In this document: positions 1 through 5,805 of the stretch, one piece after another
Layout: each line of letters starts with the position of its first letter
Numbering within the stretch: the stretch's first letter is position 1
DNA from: Thermoplasmata archaeon
Lineage (GTDB): Archaea; Thermoplasmatota; Thermoplasmata; Sysuiplasmatales; Sysuiplasmataceae
Assembly (NCBI GenBank): GCA_021811925.1
Contig: JAKAPY010000054.1
Coordinates: 1-10,069 of the forward strand
Length of the DNA: 10,069 bases
Reading direction: 5' to 3'
The notes under the pieces: model-generated
Databases searched by the model: none
Told to the model about the DNA's origin: nothing
What the model saw: the letters and a program-made list of their open reading frames with translations, nothing else
Position numbers and translations under genes: made by a program

Positions 1-1
1 T

Positions 2-502
2 AATGCAATCGCTTCCGATGCTGAAAGTGTCATTGCCGTTGTCAACGAAGGAAGGGGGCCAATAGTGCAGAAACTTCCTCGTGGTGTAATTGTCGCGGTC
101 AACCACAATCCCTCAATGGGATTGAGTTCATCCATAATCGCAGGTCTTTCAGCTATCGGCTCCGACTCGTGCTCATGCATCATTCTTGCAGGAGACCAGC
201 CTTTTGTGTCATCCGGAATGCTCAACGCTCTTATCGATGCGCACAAGAATGCCAAAGACTCAATTGTCTCCTACAGGTACAATGGAAGGGTCAGAAACCC
301 GGTCCTTTTTCCAAGAAGCATGTTCGACGCGATCAGTCAGCTGAAGGGAGATGAAGGCGCAAAGAAGCTGGTTCTTAAAGCCGAATCAGAGACAAATTTC
401 ATTAATGTTGAGGATGGAAGACTGCTCCTCGACATTGACACCGAGGCGGATTTGACTCTGGCGGAGAGCTTCCTGCGGGAAACCAGGAAAACGACAAATT
501 AA
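2..502 (+). CDS. MocA/MobA-like molybdenum-cofactor nucleotidyltransferase, 5'-truncated by window edge
   Basis: The reading frame is open from base 2, so the true start lies before the window; 166 C-terminal residues are visible. The family (MobA-like NTP transferases; MocA uses CTP and molybdopterin to make the cytidine dinucleotide cofactor of cytosolic hydroxylases) normally has about 190-210 residues, so only the N-terminal nucleotide-binding loop should be missing. Visible family marks are the NPSMGLSSSI stretch (usual form GmasSl), then GDQPFV at fragment residues about 64-69, the metal-binding and substrate region, then RNPVLFP, GDEGAKKL and the closing LLLDIDTEADL. This order is characteristic of MocA rather than of MobA, which uses GTP. 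A relative acting on another cofactor or on a sugar nucleotide is possible. The stop lies 8 bases before the next gene, so the two are probably co-transcribed. Confidence 0.8.
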   Translation, partial: NAIASDAESVIAVVNEGRGPIVQKLPRGVIVAVNHNPSMGLSSSIIAGLSAIGSDSCSCIILAGDQPFVSSGMLNALIDAHKNAKDSIVSYRYNGRVRNPVLFPRSMFDAISQLKGDEGAKKLVLKAESETNFINVEDGRLLLDIDTEADLTLAESFLRETRKTTN

Positions 503-510
503 TACATGCT

Positions 511-1515
511 ATGTTTTCCTCAACGTTCGTGAAAGTCTTCTACGACGATGCTTTCCTTGATTATTCACACTCCCCGGGCCATCCGGAATCTCCCGAGAGA
601 TTGCGCCATACAGTTTCAGAACTGAAACGCTTGAATTGCGATGTCGAGTTCATGAAGCCCAGGGCCGCAACCCTGTCTGAACTGCTCGCTGTTCACTCGT
701 CCGCTTATGTCGAGGGCATACGAAAGCGTTCAGTAGGCTGGGTCGACGAGGAAACACCTGTGCACAGCCAAACGTTCGACGTAGCATCGCTCGCAGCCGG
801 CGCCTCCATAAACGCTCTTGAAACTGCTTTGCAAACAGGGACAACTACAATGGCGCTGGTGAGACCCCCTGGCCACCATGCAGGCATTTCCCATGGCGGT
901 GGCTTCTGTTACTTCAACAACGTCGCAGTCGCGGCAAGAAAAGCGAATATGGATCGCATAGCCATAGTTGACATCGACGTTCACCATGGCAATGGAACAA
1001 GCGAGATATTCTACAACACCGACAAGGTGCTCTATGTGTCAACACACCAGCGTGGCATTTACCCCGGGACCGGGAAAGTCGAAGAAGTTGGCAAAGGCGA
1101 TGGCGAAGGTTTCAATCTGAACATCCCCTTAAGGGCAGGGTCTGGAGACGCAACATTCCAGCTTGCTCTCGATTCAGTTGTCATTCCTGTACTGCAGGCC
1201 TATAAACCTCGTGCTGTCTTAGTGAGCCTAGGTGTGGATTCCCATTACATGGATCCCCTTGCTTCGTTGCTGCTTTCAACTTTAGGATATGTGGAAGTTC
1301 TCAAGCGGCTTACTGAAGCGGTGAAATCCAGCGCACTCATACTTGAAGGAGGCTACAATATAGAAGCGGTGTTTGACGTCATCCAAGGCGCTATCCAGCT
1401 TGTGAAAGGGATCGAACACAGAGCCCAGTTCAGCCACATAGAGGATTATAGCGCCATAGGTCGTGGTGACGTTATGAATGCGCTGCATTTTTCCAAGACG
1501 TTTTGGAACATATAG
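511..1515 (+). CDS. Histone deacetylase family zinc hydrolase (AcuC/HDAC-like)
   Basis: The 334-residue protein fits the class I/II deacetylase fold, an arginase-like zinc hydrolase that removes acetyl or related acyl groups from lysines or polyamines. The opening SPGHPESPERL (residues 21-31) is the usual N-terminal signature. The active site is complete: His dyad H122-H123 in RPPGHHA, GFCYFNN (131-137), zinc ligands D156 and H158 in DIDVHHGNGT, third ligand D243 in SLGVDSH, and the transition-state tyrosine Y282 in LEGGYN. Length is near the family norm. The ATG at 511 is the first start after the preceding stop; no clear Shine-Dalgarno site precedes it. Close spacing to the MocA-like gene suggests one transcript, though no functional link between the two is known to me. 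Substrate cannot be told: archaeal members may act on acetylated chromatin proteins such as Alba, on acetyl-CoA synthetase, or on acetylpolyamines. Confidence 0.93.
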   Translation: MFSSTFVKVFYDDAFLDYSHSPGHPESPERLRHTVSELKRLNCDVEFMKPRAATLSELLAVHSSAYVEGIRKRSVGWVDEETPVHSQTFDVASLAAGASINALETALQTGTTTMALVRPPGHHAGISHGGGFCYFNNVAVAARKANMDRIAIVDIDVHHGNGTSEIFYNTDKVLYVSTHQRGIYPGTGKVEEVGKGDGEGFNLNIPLRAGSGDATFQLALDSVVIPVLQAYKPRAVLVSLGVDSHYMDPLASLLLSTLGYVEVLKRLTEAVKSSALILEGGYNIEAVFDVIQGAIQLVKGIEHRAQFSHIEDYSAIGRGDVMNALHFSKTFWNI

Positions 1516-1626
1516 TGTCTTTCATGTTGATGTTTTCGAGAGCGAATATCGTTTTGAATTCGGAATTTAAATGAGAGAATCTGATTATGCCAGATAGAGT
1601 CATAAATTGTGTGTAGAAGCAAAACA

Positions 1627-2132
1627 TAGCTCCACGAAGCACTTGGCATAGACTACGACGTCCGTGAAGAGATACTTGGTTTCTGATTCAATCCGACAGA
1701 ATCATCAAAAAGCCGGGAAGCAATACTCAGTGATTTGAAGGGAAGTGAATGGTAGGAAGCGCTCCTCTTAGTTGTTGATGCTCTCTCTGCCATTGAGGAG
1801 AGTGTGAAAAGACAGTGTACAGATTCAGATTTCCAGTTCTCCATATTATGTGCTATGGGGAATGTGCAGTCGAATGTAAGGGCTTCGGACACGGACAGTG
1901 TCTCCATGGATCTGAAGACGGTGTTCAATGCATCTTCGATGGAAAAGGCAGGGAAGCGATTCGAGACCATTGTGGGCAGCTGGAACAAACGGTATCCGAA
2001 GAAGAGTTTGGATTCGCTACTTGCAGGGAAGGAGTTCCGGAAATGTTTAGCATGAAATATCCGGTGCTAATACAGGATTCATGACACTATTCTACTGAGC
2101 TCGTTGTTGGTGTTGGAAAATAGAAATTAAAG
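1627..2132 (+). pseudogene. Decayed IS256/mutator-type transposase remnant
   Basis: This 0.5-kb stretch of the long gap contains a broken transposase. Read in the frame of base 1630 it gives ALGIDYDVREEILGF, then a TGA at 1684-1686 where the family has Trp, then NPTES, a TAG at 1753-1755, LLLVVDALSAIEESVKR, and later DLKTVFNASSMEKAGKRF followed by IVGSWNKRYPK. These match in order the IS256 family pattern (ALGID..G..EVLGFW, LL.VSDGL.G..EA, DLK.IY.A...EEA, W..KYP). The frame then shifts: from about 2046 the third frame reads FSMKYPVLIQDS, a stop at 2085-2087, and HYSTELVVGVGK, matching the family's FL.YP..IR..IYTTN.IE..NK. The second catalytic Asp survives (codon 1777-1779); the catalytic Glu position has become Val (about 2106-2108). 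The first Asp region and the N-terminal domain are not recognisable and no terminal inverted repeats were found. An open stretch from 1804 to 2055 is only a fragment of this relic. Confidence 0.82.
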
Positions 2133-2133
2133 G

Positions 2134-2150
2134 GTTTTTTGGGGTTTTTG
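2134..2150 (+). terminator. T-rich tract, possible archaeal terminator or relic end
   Basis: Two T runs (2135-2140 and 2145-2149) separated by GGGG lie just past the transposase relic and before the 3' end of the convergent pilin gene. Archaeal RNA polymerase stops at T-rich tracts on the non-template strand, so this could end transcription arriving on the plus strand. It is 620 bases past the deacetylase gene, so its link to that gene is doubtful. Confidence 0.3.
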
Positions 2151-2164
2151 GAGTAACGGTTGCA

Positions 2165-2635
2165 TTACTGGAGAGTTACAGTTCCCAGTTCCGAATTGCC
2201 GTCAAACAACACCAGTGTTGATCCTGAGGCTGCTCCTTCATTGTATACTACTATCGTCTGAGCCACGCCCAGGTTGGTTGGTGCCGTGCTGCTGCTATAC
2301 ACCAATACAACGTTCTTGCTGGTAGGATTTGAGGCAACCACTGCAAGGGATCCAGAAGCGATTGTCGCTCCATTTGTTCCTGTTAGAGTGTACGTTATTG
2401 AGGATATGGGCAGAGTCGAAGATGACACCTTTACGATCTGGACATTCCACCCATAAGTTTCATTCGTGGGGCTCAATCCAACGCTATTCGCTGTTCCCGG
2501 GTTGTGTGTGAACCCGCCCACCATGACGTACAGAACTGCTGCCAGAACCACTGTTATTGCCACCATCAATATGGTTGCAATGACAGGGGACACTGCGCTG
2601 TCCTTCCGTCTCTTTGCAAATTGCTTGCTTATCAT
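2165..2635 (-). CDS. Archaeal type IV pilin (Pilin_N / DUF1628 type) with class III signal peptide
   Basis: The 156-residue protein begins with a short basic leader (KQFAKRRKDSA), followed at residue 15 by VSPVIATILMVAITVVLAAV, the typical N-terminal assembly helix of archaeal adhesion pilins. A PibD/EppA-type prepilin peptidase would cut just before this helix, around residues 13-15. The hydrophobic helix runs to about residue 40; the remainder is a Ser/Thr-rich, beta-rich extracellular head with a possible N-glycosylation site (NET, 58-60). In the known system the mature subunit is extracted from the membrane and packed into a surface filament for adhesion. No pilus ATPase, platform protein or peptidase gene is adjacent, so this is an orphan subunit using machinery encoded elsewhere. 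It is monocistronic, with its own TATA box upstream. The ATG at 2635 leaves the leader at a normal length. Confidence 0.9.
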   Translation of the reverse strand: MISKQFAKRRKDSAVSPVIATILMVAITVVLAAVLYVMVGGFTHNPGTANSVGLSPTNETYGWNVQIVKVSSSTLPISSITYTLTGTNGATIASGSLAVVASNPTSKNVVLVYSSSTAPTNLGVAQTIVVYNEGAASGSTLVLFDGNSELGTVTLQ

Positions 2636-2682
2636 TCGTTTTCAGTCCTGTGGCTTACTGCCACGAATGAATGAGTTCACTC

Positions 2683-2696
2683 ACCTTTTTATAAGC
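2683..2696 (-). promoter_or_regulatory. TATA box of the pilin gene
   Basis: On the minus strand this reads GCTTATAAAAAGGT, a good archaeal TATA box. Its centre near 2692 predicts a transcription start around 2665 and a 5' leader of about 30 bases. That leader contains a small perfect hairpin, GTGGC-TTACT-GCCAC (2650-2664), just upstream of the ATG. Confidence 0.6.
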
Positions 2697-2776
2697 TAAA
2701 CGAAACAAATTGCTCATTTTGATACTCTGACTGAATTGAGAAATGATGAGCCAGCAGGGCGAAATACCTGCAGCCG

Positions 2777-2807
2777 CCTTATAAGCAGAAATTTCCACTT
2801 TATAAGG
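2777..2807. repeat. Inverted repeat containing two opposed TATA-like elements
   Basis: CCTTATAA (2777-2784) and its exact complement TTATAAGG (2800-2807) are separated by 15 bases. Either arm resembles a TATA box. The block lies in the gap between the pilin promoter and the 3' end of tRNA-Asp. It could be an operator or a second promoter for the pilin gene, but chance in an AT-rich gap is not excluded. Confidence 0.4.
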
Positions 2808-2875
2808 GCAGAATGCAGTCTCGGAATAATCTGCGGGATCCGTGCTCCTGGTCATGGGGATAAAATGCTAATTTC

Positions 2876-2967
2876 TGGCGCCCTGGCCGGGATTTGAACC
2901 CGAGTCCCAAGCTATCTGTTTCAGAGAAACGACAGGCTTGGATGATAGGCCACTACACTACCAGGGC
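2876..2967 (-). tRNA. tRNA-Asp (GTC) with 16-base intron, CCA encoded
   Basis: On the minus strand the acceptor stem GCCCTGG (2967-2961) pairs with CCAGGGC (2886-2880), followed by discriminator G (2879) and an encoded CCA (2878-2876). The D arm GTGTAGTGGCCTATC and T loop TTCAAAT are standard. The anticodon stem CAAGC/GCTTG (2940-2936 with 2912-2908) encloses C-T-GTC-G followed by a 16-base insert (2929-2914) and A38. The insert forms the archaeal splicing motif: central helix CTGT/ACAG, bulges CG|T and AT|A, and intron stem TTC/GAA with loop TCT. Anticodon GTC and discriminator G identify Asp. The gene has its own promoter-like sequence TTAAATATGC near 2992-3001 on the minus strand and lies 51 bases after the NAC stop. 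Confidence 0.95.
2914..2929 (-). other. tRNA-Asp intron (37/38, bulge-helix-bulge)
   Basis: The boundaries follow from the splice motif: each cut falls after the second base of a 3-base bulge (CG|T at the 5' site, AT|A at the 3' site), the bulges being separated by the 4-bp helix CTGT/ACAG. Removal restores a standard 7-base anticodon loop CTGTCGA. The archaeal splicing endonuclease EndA would cut here. Confidence 0.88.
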
Positions 2968-2991
2968 ATATTTTGAGTCCAAAACGACTTA

Positions 2992-3003
2992 GCATATTTA
3001 ATT
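2992..3003 (-). promoter_or_regulatory. TATA-like element before tRNA-Asp
   Basis: The minus strand reads AATTAAATATGC here, about 25-35 bases ahead of the tRNA 5' end at 2967. It would allow the tRNA to be transcribed separately from the NAC gene upstream. Confidence 0.45.
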
Positions 3004-3018
3004 TGCGCAGGCCCATGG

Positions 3019-3405
3019 CTATTTCCTTGAGAGTATCCGGATGATCGCATCAGCAGGCTGTCCTTCCGTCTGCATCAGTGCCTGGCGGGCCTCATCAGGA
3101 GTGCAGCCTGTCTGGCTTGCGACCAAATCGATATCCTCCTGCGCTATGACCGGGCCGGCGGGTGTCGTGGCTGCAGTGCCCGCCGTCAGCCCTGCATCGC
3201 TTACTTTCGGTTCACCGCTCACCTGGTAAATCTGCTGCCCCTGCACTTTGACCATGACCACAGCGGGCCTTTCAAACCTGTATTCCTTTGTCTTTGTCCT
3301 GATGATCACTTCAGATACGTCGTCTATTTCCTCTGTCTGCATGCCCATTCTTTTCATTGCAAGGCGCATCTGTCTCGGGTCAACTTTTCCCATTCCAGGT
3401 ATCAT
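3019..3405 (-). CDS. nac: Nascent polypeptide-associated complex protein (archaeal NAC)
   Basis: The 128-residue protein is the archaeal homodimeric NAC, a ribosome-bound factor that contacts nascent chains at the exit tunnel. The start MIPGMGKVDPRQM is the family's usual N-terminus. The NAC beta-barrel covers about residues 14-64 and contains the conserved GMQTEEIDDVSEVIIRT run and the FERPAVVMVKVQGQQIYQV core. A Gly/Ala/Thr/Pro-rich linker (about 65-87) leads to a C-terminal UBA domain (88-128) with EDIDLVASQTGCTPDEARQA and the closing DAIIRILSRK. The length is typical. Transcription probably starts from the TATA box at 3448-3457, giving a leader of about 20 bases without a strong ribosome-binding site. 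tRNA-Asp follows on the same strand. Confidence 0.97.
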   Translation of the reverse strand: MIPGMGKVDPRQMRLAMKRMGMQTEEIDDVSEVIIRTKTKEYRFERPAVVMVKVQGQQIYQVSGEPKVSDAGLTAGTAATTPAGPVIAQEDIDLVASQTGCTPDEARQALMQTEGQPADAIIRILSRK

Positions 3406-3433
3406 CTGATTTCAGCTCTGCTTCGACTCGATG

Positions 3434-3457
3434 ATAAGTAGATGCTACTTATATAAT
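3434..3457 (-). promoter_or_regulatory. NAC TATA box overlapped by a perfect inverted repeat
   Basis: The minus strand has ATTATATAAG (3448-3457), about 45 bases before the NAC ATG. Just downstream and overlapping it is ATAAGTAG-ATG-CTACTTAT (3434-3452), an 8-bp perfect inverted repeat with a 3-base spacer. A protein bound there would cover the TATA box and the predicted start site, so it is a candidate operator. No regulator is identifiable. Confidence 0.5.
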
Positions 3458-3486
3458 TCCGTTTCTGGACCCCTATTCCCGCCGAG

Positions 3487-3543
3487 GTGCATTCTGTTAG
3501 CATTGCGTATATCGTCGAGGGGCGCCGCGCCGGACCAATGCAC
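3487..3543. repeat. Long-range inverted repeat in the NAC/phosphatase divergent region
   Basis: GTGCATT (3487-3493) is complementary to AATGCAC (3537-3543), enclosing 43 bases that include the GC-rich GGGGCGCCGCGCC. This could be a structured RNA or chance. No known RNA family is recognised in it. Confidence 0.25.
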
Positions 3544-3544
3544 G

Positions 3545-3566
3545 TTATATTAAGTGATCAGCTGAT
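3545..3566 (+). promoter_or_regulatory. TATA-like element and palindrome before the phosphatase gene
   Basis: TTATATTAA (3545-3553) is a plausible TATA box for the plus-strand gene at 3646, and the perfect 10-bp palindrome ATCAGCTGAT (3557-3566) sits directly downstream between it and the expected start near 3575. The leader would then be about 70 bases and contains complementary CGCCCC (about 3575-3580) and GGGGCG (about 3600-3605) blocks. Confidence 0.4.
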
Positions 3567-3645
3567 TACCCGAACCGCCCCGCATCCTGTGATTGAGAGG
3601 GGGCGAAACTAAGGGGTCGAGAATCTGCCGCCAAGAGTAGAAGAC

Positions 3646-4317
3646 TTGAAGGGAATAGTCACGGACATCGACGGGACAATGACAGGAACTGACCGCCGAG
3701 TGCAGACATCAGCCATAGAGGCGCTCAGGAAAGTCCACGACAGCGGCTACAGGGTTATACTTGCGACGGGTAACGTCCTTCCAATCGCGTTTGCCTTTCA
3801 CAGGATCATAGGCCTCGACGAACCGATTGTTGCCGAAAATGGCGGCATACTGTGCTTCAACCAGAAGGTGGAATATCTCAATAATCTCCAGGATGCACAG
3901 AGGGCATACGATTTCCTGAGGAAACAGATGAAGGTTGAGCGGCTTTTTACGGACAGGTGGCGCTTCACCGAGATAGCCCTTGAGCCGAATGCTGATGTTG
4001 ATCTGGTAAAGAGATTCGTCAGGGATTTCAATGTGAATGTTGAAGACAGCGGCTACGCCATCCACATCGAAGGCAGGGTCTACAACAAGTTCACGGCGGT
4101 CAAGAAGGCGTCGGCGCTCATCGGTTTGGATGTGAAGCAGCTTGCCGCTTTCGGAGACGGATTCAATGATATTGATATGCTTGCGGGCTGCGGCACAGGC
4201 ATCGCCGTGGGGAATGCAGTGGATGGAGCAAAGAAGGCAGCCAAATACATTACTTCGGGCCGGTTTGGGGATGGGCTCGTCGAGGGTCTGAAGTGGCTGG
4301 GCCTGCTGGAAAGCTGA
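3646..4317 (+). CDS. pgp: Phosphoglycolate phosphatase, archaeal HAD IIB (TA0175 type)
   Basis: This 223-residue HAD hydrolase removes phosphate from phosphoglycolate, a by-product of DNA-end repair or oxygenation, in the cytoplasm; the assignment rests on similarity to the Thermoplasma acidophilum TA0175 family. Motif I is TDIDGT with nucleophile D7 and acid D9; motif II is T41 in LATGNVLPIAFA; motif III is K148 in VYNKFTAV; motif IV is GDGFNDIDML with D171 and D175. AENGG (63-67) and TDRWR (102-106) are also typical of this group. The length matches the family. The start is a TTG at 3646: the upstream frame stops at 3610-3612 and contains no ATG or GTG, and TTG puts motif I at the usual distance. 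No strong ribosome-binding site is seen. The gene converges with the zinc-finger gene, their stops being 7 bases apart. Confidence 0.92.
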   Translation: MKGIVTDIDGTMTGTDRRVQTSAIEALRKVHDSGYRVILATGNVLPIAFAFHRIIGLDEPIVAENGGILCFNQKVEYLNNLQDAQRAYDFLRKQMKVERLFTDRWRFTEIALEPNADVDLVKRFVRDFNVNVEDSGYAIHIEGRVYNKFTAVKKASALIGLDVKQLAAFGDGFNDIDMLAGCGTGIAVGNAVDGAKKAAKYITSGRFGDGLVEGLKWLGLLES

Positions 4318-4324
4318 TACTGCC

Positions 4325-4465
4325 CTAAATTCTCATGCCCCTCGCGCATGCGATGCACACCCCGCCGTGCGGTGCAAAATGCGGATTGCAAGTGGACCTG
4401 CCGCAGAGCGAGCATGTCCTGTAAGCAAGATTCCCGCAGATATGGCAAATCCCCGCAACTGCCAT
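4325..4465 (-). CDS. Small HIT-type zinc-finger protein (46 residues)
   Basis: A 46-residue reading frame on the minus strand starts at ATG 4465 and ends with TAG at 4325; an in-frame TAA lies shortly upstream, so the start is fixed. It contains seven cysteines and several histidines in the order C7-x2-C10, YRTC18-x2-C21, C26, H29, H33, C37-x2-C40. The run CHICGNLAYRTCSLCGRSTC resembles the HIT zinc finger (C-x2-C, Y-x2-C-x2-C, then C and H), with an extra C-x2-C at the end, enough for two zinc sites. HIT fingers serve as small protein-protein modules in eukaryotic RNP assembly factors; the role here is unknown. The gene follows the TPR gene on the same strand by 48 bases and is probably co-transcribed. 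The regular CxxC spacing argues strongly that it is real despite its size. Confidence 0.78.
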   Translation of the reverse strand: MAVAGICHICGNLAYRTCSLCGRSTCNPHFAPHGGVCIACARGMRI

Positions 4466-4513
4466 GACGGTCGAGTGTAATTACGCCAAAGCCCTATTTG
4501 ATGCTGTCTGCTT

Positions 4514-5020
4514 TCAGACCAGAAGCTTCTTGGCAGTCTCCTCATCCATTGAGATTGCCTTCAGGGCATACTTGAGCGCCTTCTTCTGAATGATCTCCCT
4601 TGTCTTGTCGTCTAGGAACTTCTCCATGAAAATAGGCGCCTTTCTTGCGTACTCTGCAGCAAATTCGGAGTAGAATTGTGATGAGGAGTCCGGATCGAGT
4701 TCAGCAGCTTTGTTGTACGCCGCCTCGGCCTCGTTGAAACGGCCGTTTTCCGAACAGAAGAAGCCAAGTGAAGACTGGTAGTATGCATTGGCAGGATCGT
4801 TTTCTATCGCTTTCTTGTACAGCTCGATTATTTCCTCGACCTGGACTTGAGGAAGTGAGAGCGATGCTTCTGCCTTCCAGAAGTAGGCGTCCGCATTCTT
4901 CGGCTCCGACTTTATCGCCTTTGTGAATCTCTTCACCGCCTCTTCGGGTTTTCCATCATTGAGCAGTTGCATCCCTTCTTCCATGTCTCGGTTTATCTGG
5001 TCATTCACCATATAAATCAC
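4514..5020 (-). CDS. TPR-repeat protein
   Basis: The protein of up to 168 residues consists of tetratricopeptide repeats, helical pairs that act as protein-binding scaffolds. Repeats lie at about residues 10-43 (GMQLLNDGKPEEAVKRFTKAIK, ending in EPKN), 44-78 (ADAYFWKAEASLS to AIENDPAN) and 79-112 (AYYQSSLGFFCSENGRFNEAEAAYNKA, ending in LDPD); a fourth helical section with many Lys and Ala ends the protein. There is no signal peptide or membrane segment, so it should be cytoplasmic. The frame opens at GTG 5020, but ATG 5011 (residue 4) and GTG 5008 are equally possible; none has a strong ribosome-binding site. A weak TATA-like TTTTAAG near 5071-5080 precedes it. Its partner cannot be named; the zinc-finger gene downstream is a candidate by position. 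Confidence 0.85.
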   Translation of the reverse strand: MIYMVNDQINRDMEEGMQLLNDGKPEEAVKRFTKAIKSEPKNADAYFWKAEASLSLPQVQVEEIIELYKKAIENDPANAYYQSSLGFFCSENGRFNEAEAAYNKAAELDPDSSSQFYSEFAAEYARKAPIFMEKFLDDKTREIIQKKALKYALKAISMDEETAKKLLV

Positions 5021-5121
5021 AATTGCCGATTCCCTTTTTGCATTCCTGTTACGGATTACCTGATCTCAAACTTAAAACTTACCACTGTATGCGAACGCTT
5101 TGACTCCCGGGAAGCAGAAGG

Positions 5122-5130
5122 GTGTATATG
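5122..5130 (+). promoter_or_regulatory. TATA box for leaderless RNase HII transcript
   Basis: GTGTATATG is centred near 5127, 24-25 bases ahead of the GTG start at 5151, which is where archaeal transcription would begin. This suggests a message with no 5' leader. Confidence 0.5.
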
Positions 5131-5150
5131 CACAATGGTGATTCCACCAC

Positions 5151-5804
5151 GTGCGATCTGGCGACTCTATTCTTGGCCTGGATGAGGCAGGACGCGGGCC
5201 CCTGCTGGGGCCGATGGTGATTTGCGGCGTTTACGGGTCTACCGAAAGGTTAAGGAAACTGGGAGTCAGGGACTCCAAGAAGCTCAGGCCCGAACAGAGG
5301 GAGGAACTTTCCATCAGGCTGAAGGATGAATTTGAATGGAAGACGGTTGCCATATGGCCGTCCGAGATAGACGAAGCAGTGGACAAGGGCGATCTGAATG
5401 AACTGGAAGCGAGGTATTTCGCTCAGTTGATAAGGGAGATGGGGCACGAGAGTGTAATAGTGGACTGTGCAGATGTCAATGAGGAGCGCTTTGGAAAGAA
5501 GATCAGCTTGCTATCAGGCTGCTCCGGCGTCATTGCACAGCACAAGGCAGACGTGAACCATCCTTCGGTTTCCGCTGCCTCCATTATTGCCAAGACGATG
5601 AGGGACTCCATCATAGCGGGCATTCAGGCACAGTCCGACGAGCCTATTGGGTCTGGCTACCCATCCGATGCAGTTACAATACGCTATGTGACTGAATTTT
5701 ACAGGAAAAATGCAGTTCTTCCGCCGTTCGTAAGGAAGAGCTGGGAGCCGGTAAAACACATAGTTTCCATCAGTAAAATTAAAAACCTCGATGATTTCAG
5801 GTAA
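5151..5804 (+). CDS. rnhB: Ribonuclease HII
   Basis: The 217-residue enzyme cuts the RNA strand of RNA-DNA hybrids and at single ribonucleotides in DNA. The signature GLDEAGRGPLLGP (residues 9-21) gives catalytic D11 and E12; RDSKKL (40-45) follows; D105 in IVDCADVN and D134 in HKADVNHPSVSAASIIAK complete the DEDD site; GSGYPSD (167-173) is the conserved substrate-contacting region. Length and motif spacing match archaeal RNase HII. The GTG start is set by an in-frame TGA at 5139-5141, with no ATG between, and agrees with the TATA position. The stop is 1 base before the ATG of the SCP2-like gene, so both are probably on one transcript. The gene is divergent from the TPR gene. Confidence 0.97.
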   Translation: MRSGDSILGLDEAGRGPLLGPMVICGVYGSTERLRKLGVRDSKKLRPEQREELSIRLKDEFEWKTVAIWPSEIDEAVDKGDLNELEARYFAQLIREMGHESVIVDCADVNEERFGKKISLLSGCSGVIAQHKADVNHPSVSAASIIAKTMRDSIIAGIQAQSDEPIGSGYPSDAVTIRYVTEFYRKNAVLPPFVRKSWEPVKHIVSISKIKNLDDFR

Positions 5805-5805
5805 C

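Noticed and set aside
1804..2055. An open plus-strand stretch of 83 codons that could be called a small hypothetical gene
   Set aside because: Its translation continues upstream and downstream, through stops and a frameshift, as recognisable IS256-type transposase; it is a fragment of a pseudogene.
3487..3543. A possible small non-coding RNA in the 3470-3640 gap
   Set aside because: Only a 7-bp outer pairing with an unpaired 43-base interior was found; no box C/D, H/ACA, SRP or RNase P features are visible, so it is listed only as a low-confidence repeat.
5791..5805. An earlier ATG for the SCP2-like gene, overlapping the end of RNase HII
   Set aside because: The added residues (MISGN) are not part of the domain, and AGGT just before 5806 is better placed for the later ATGs.
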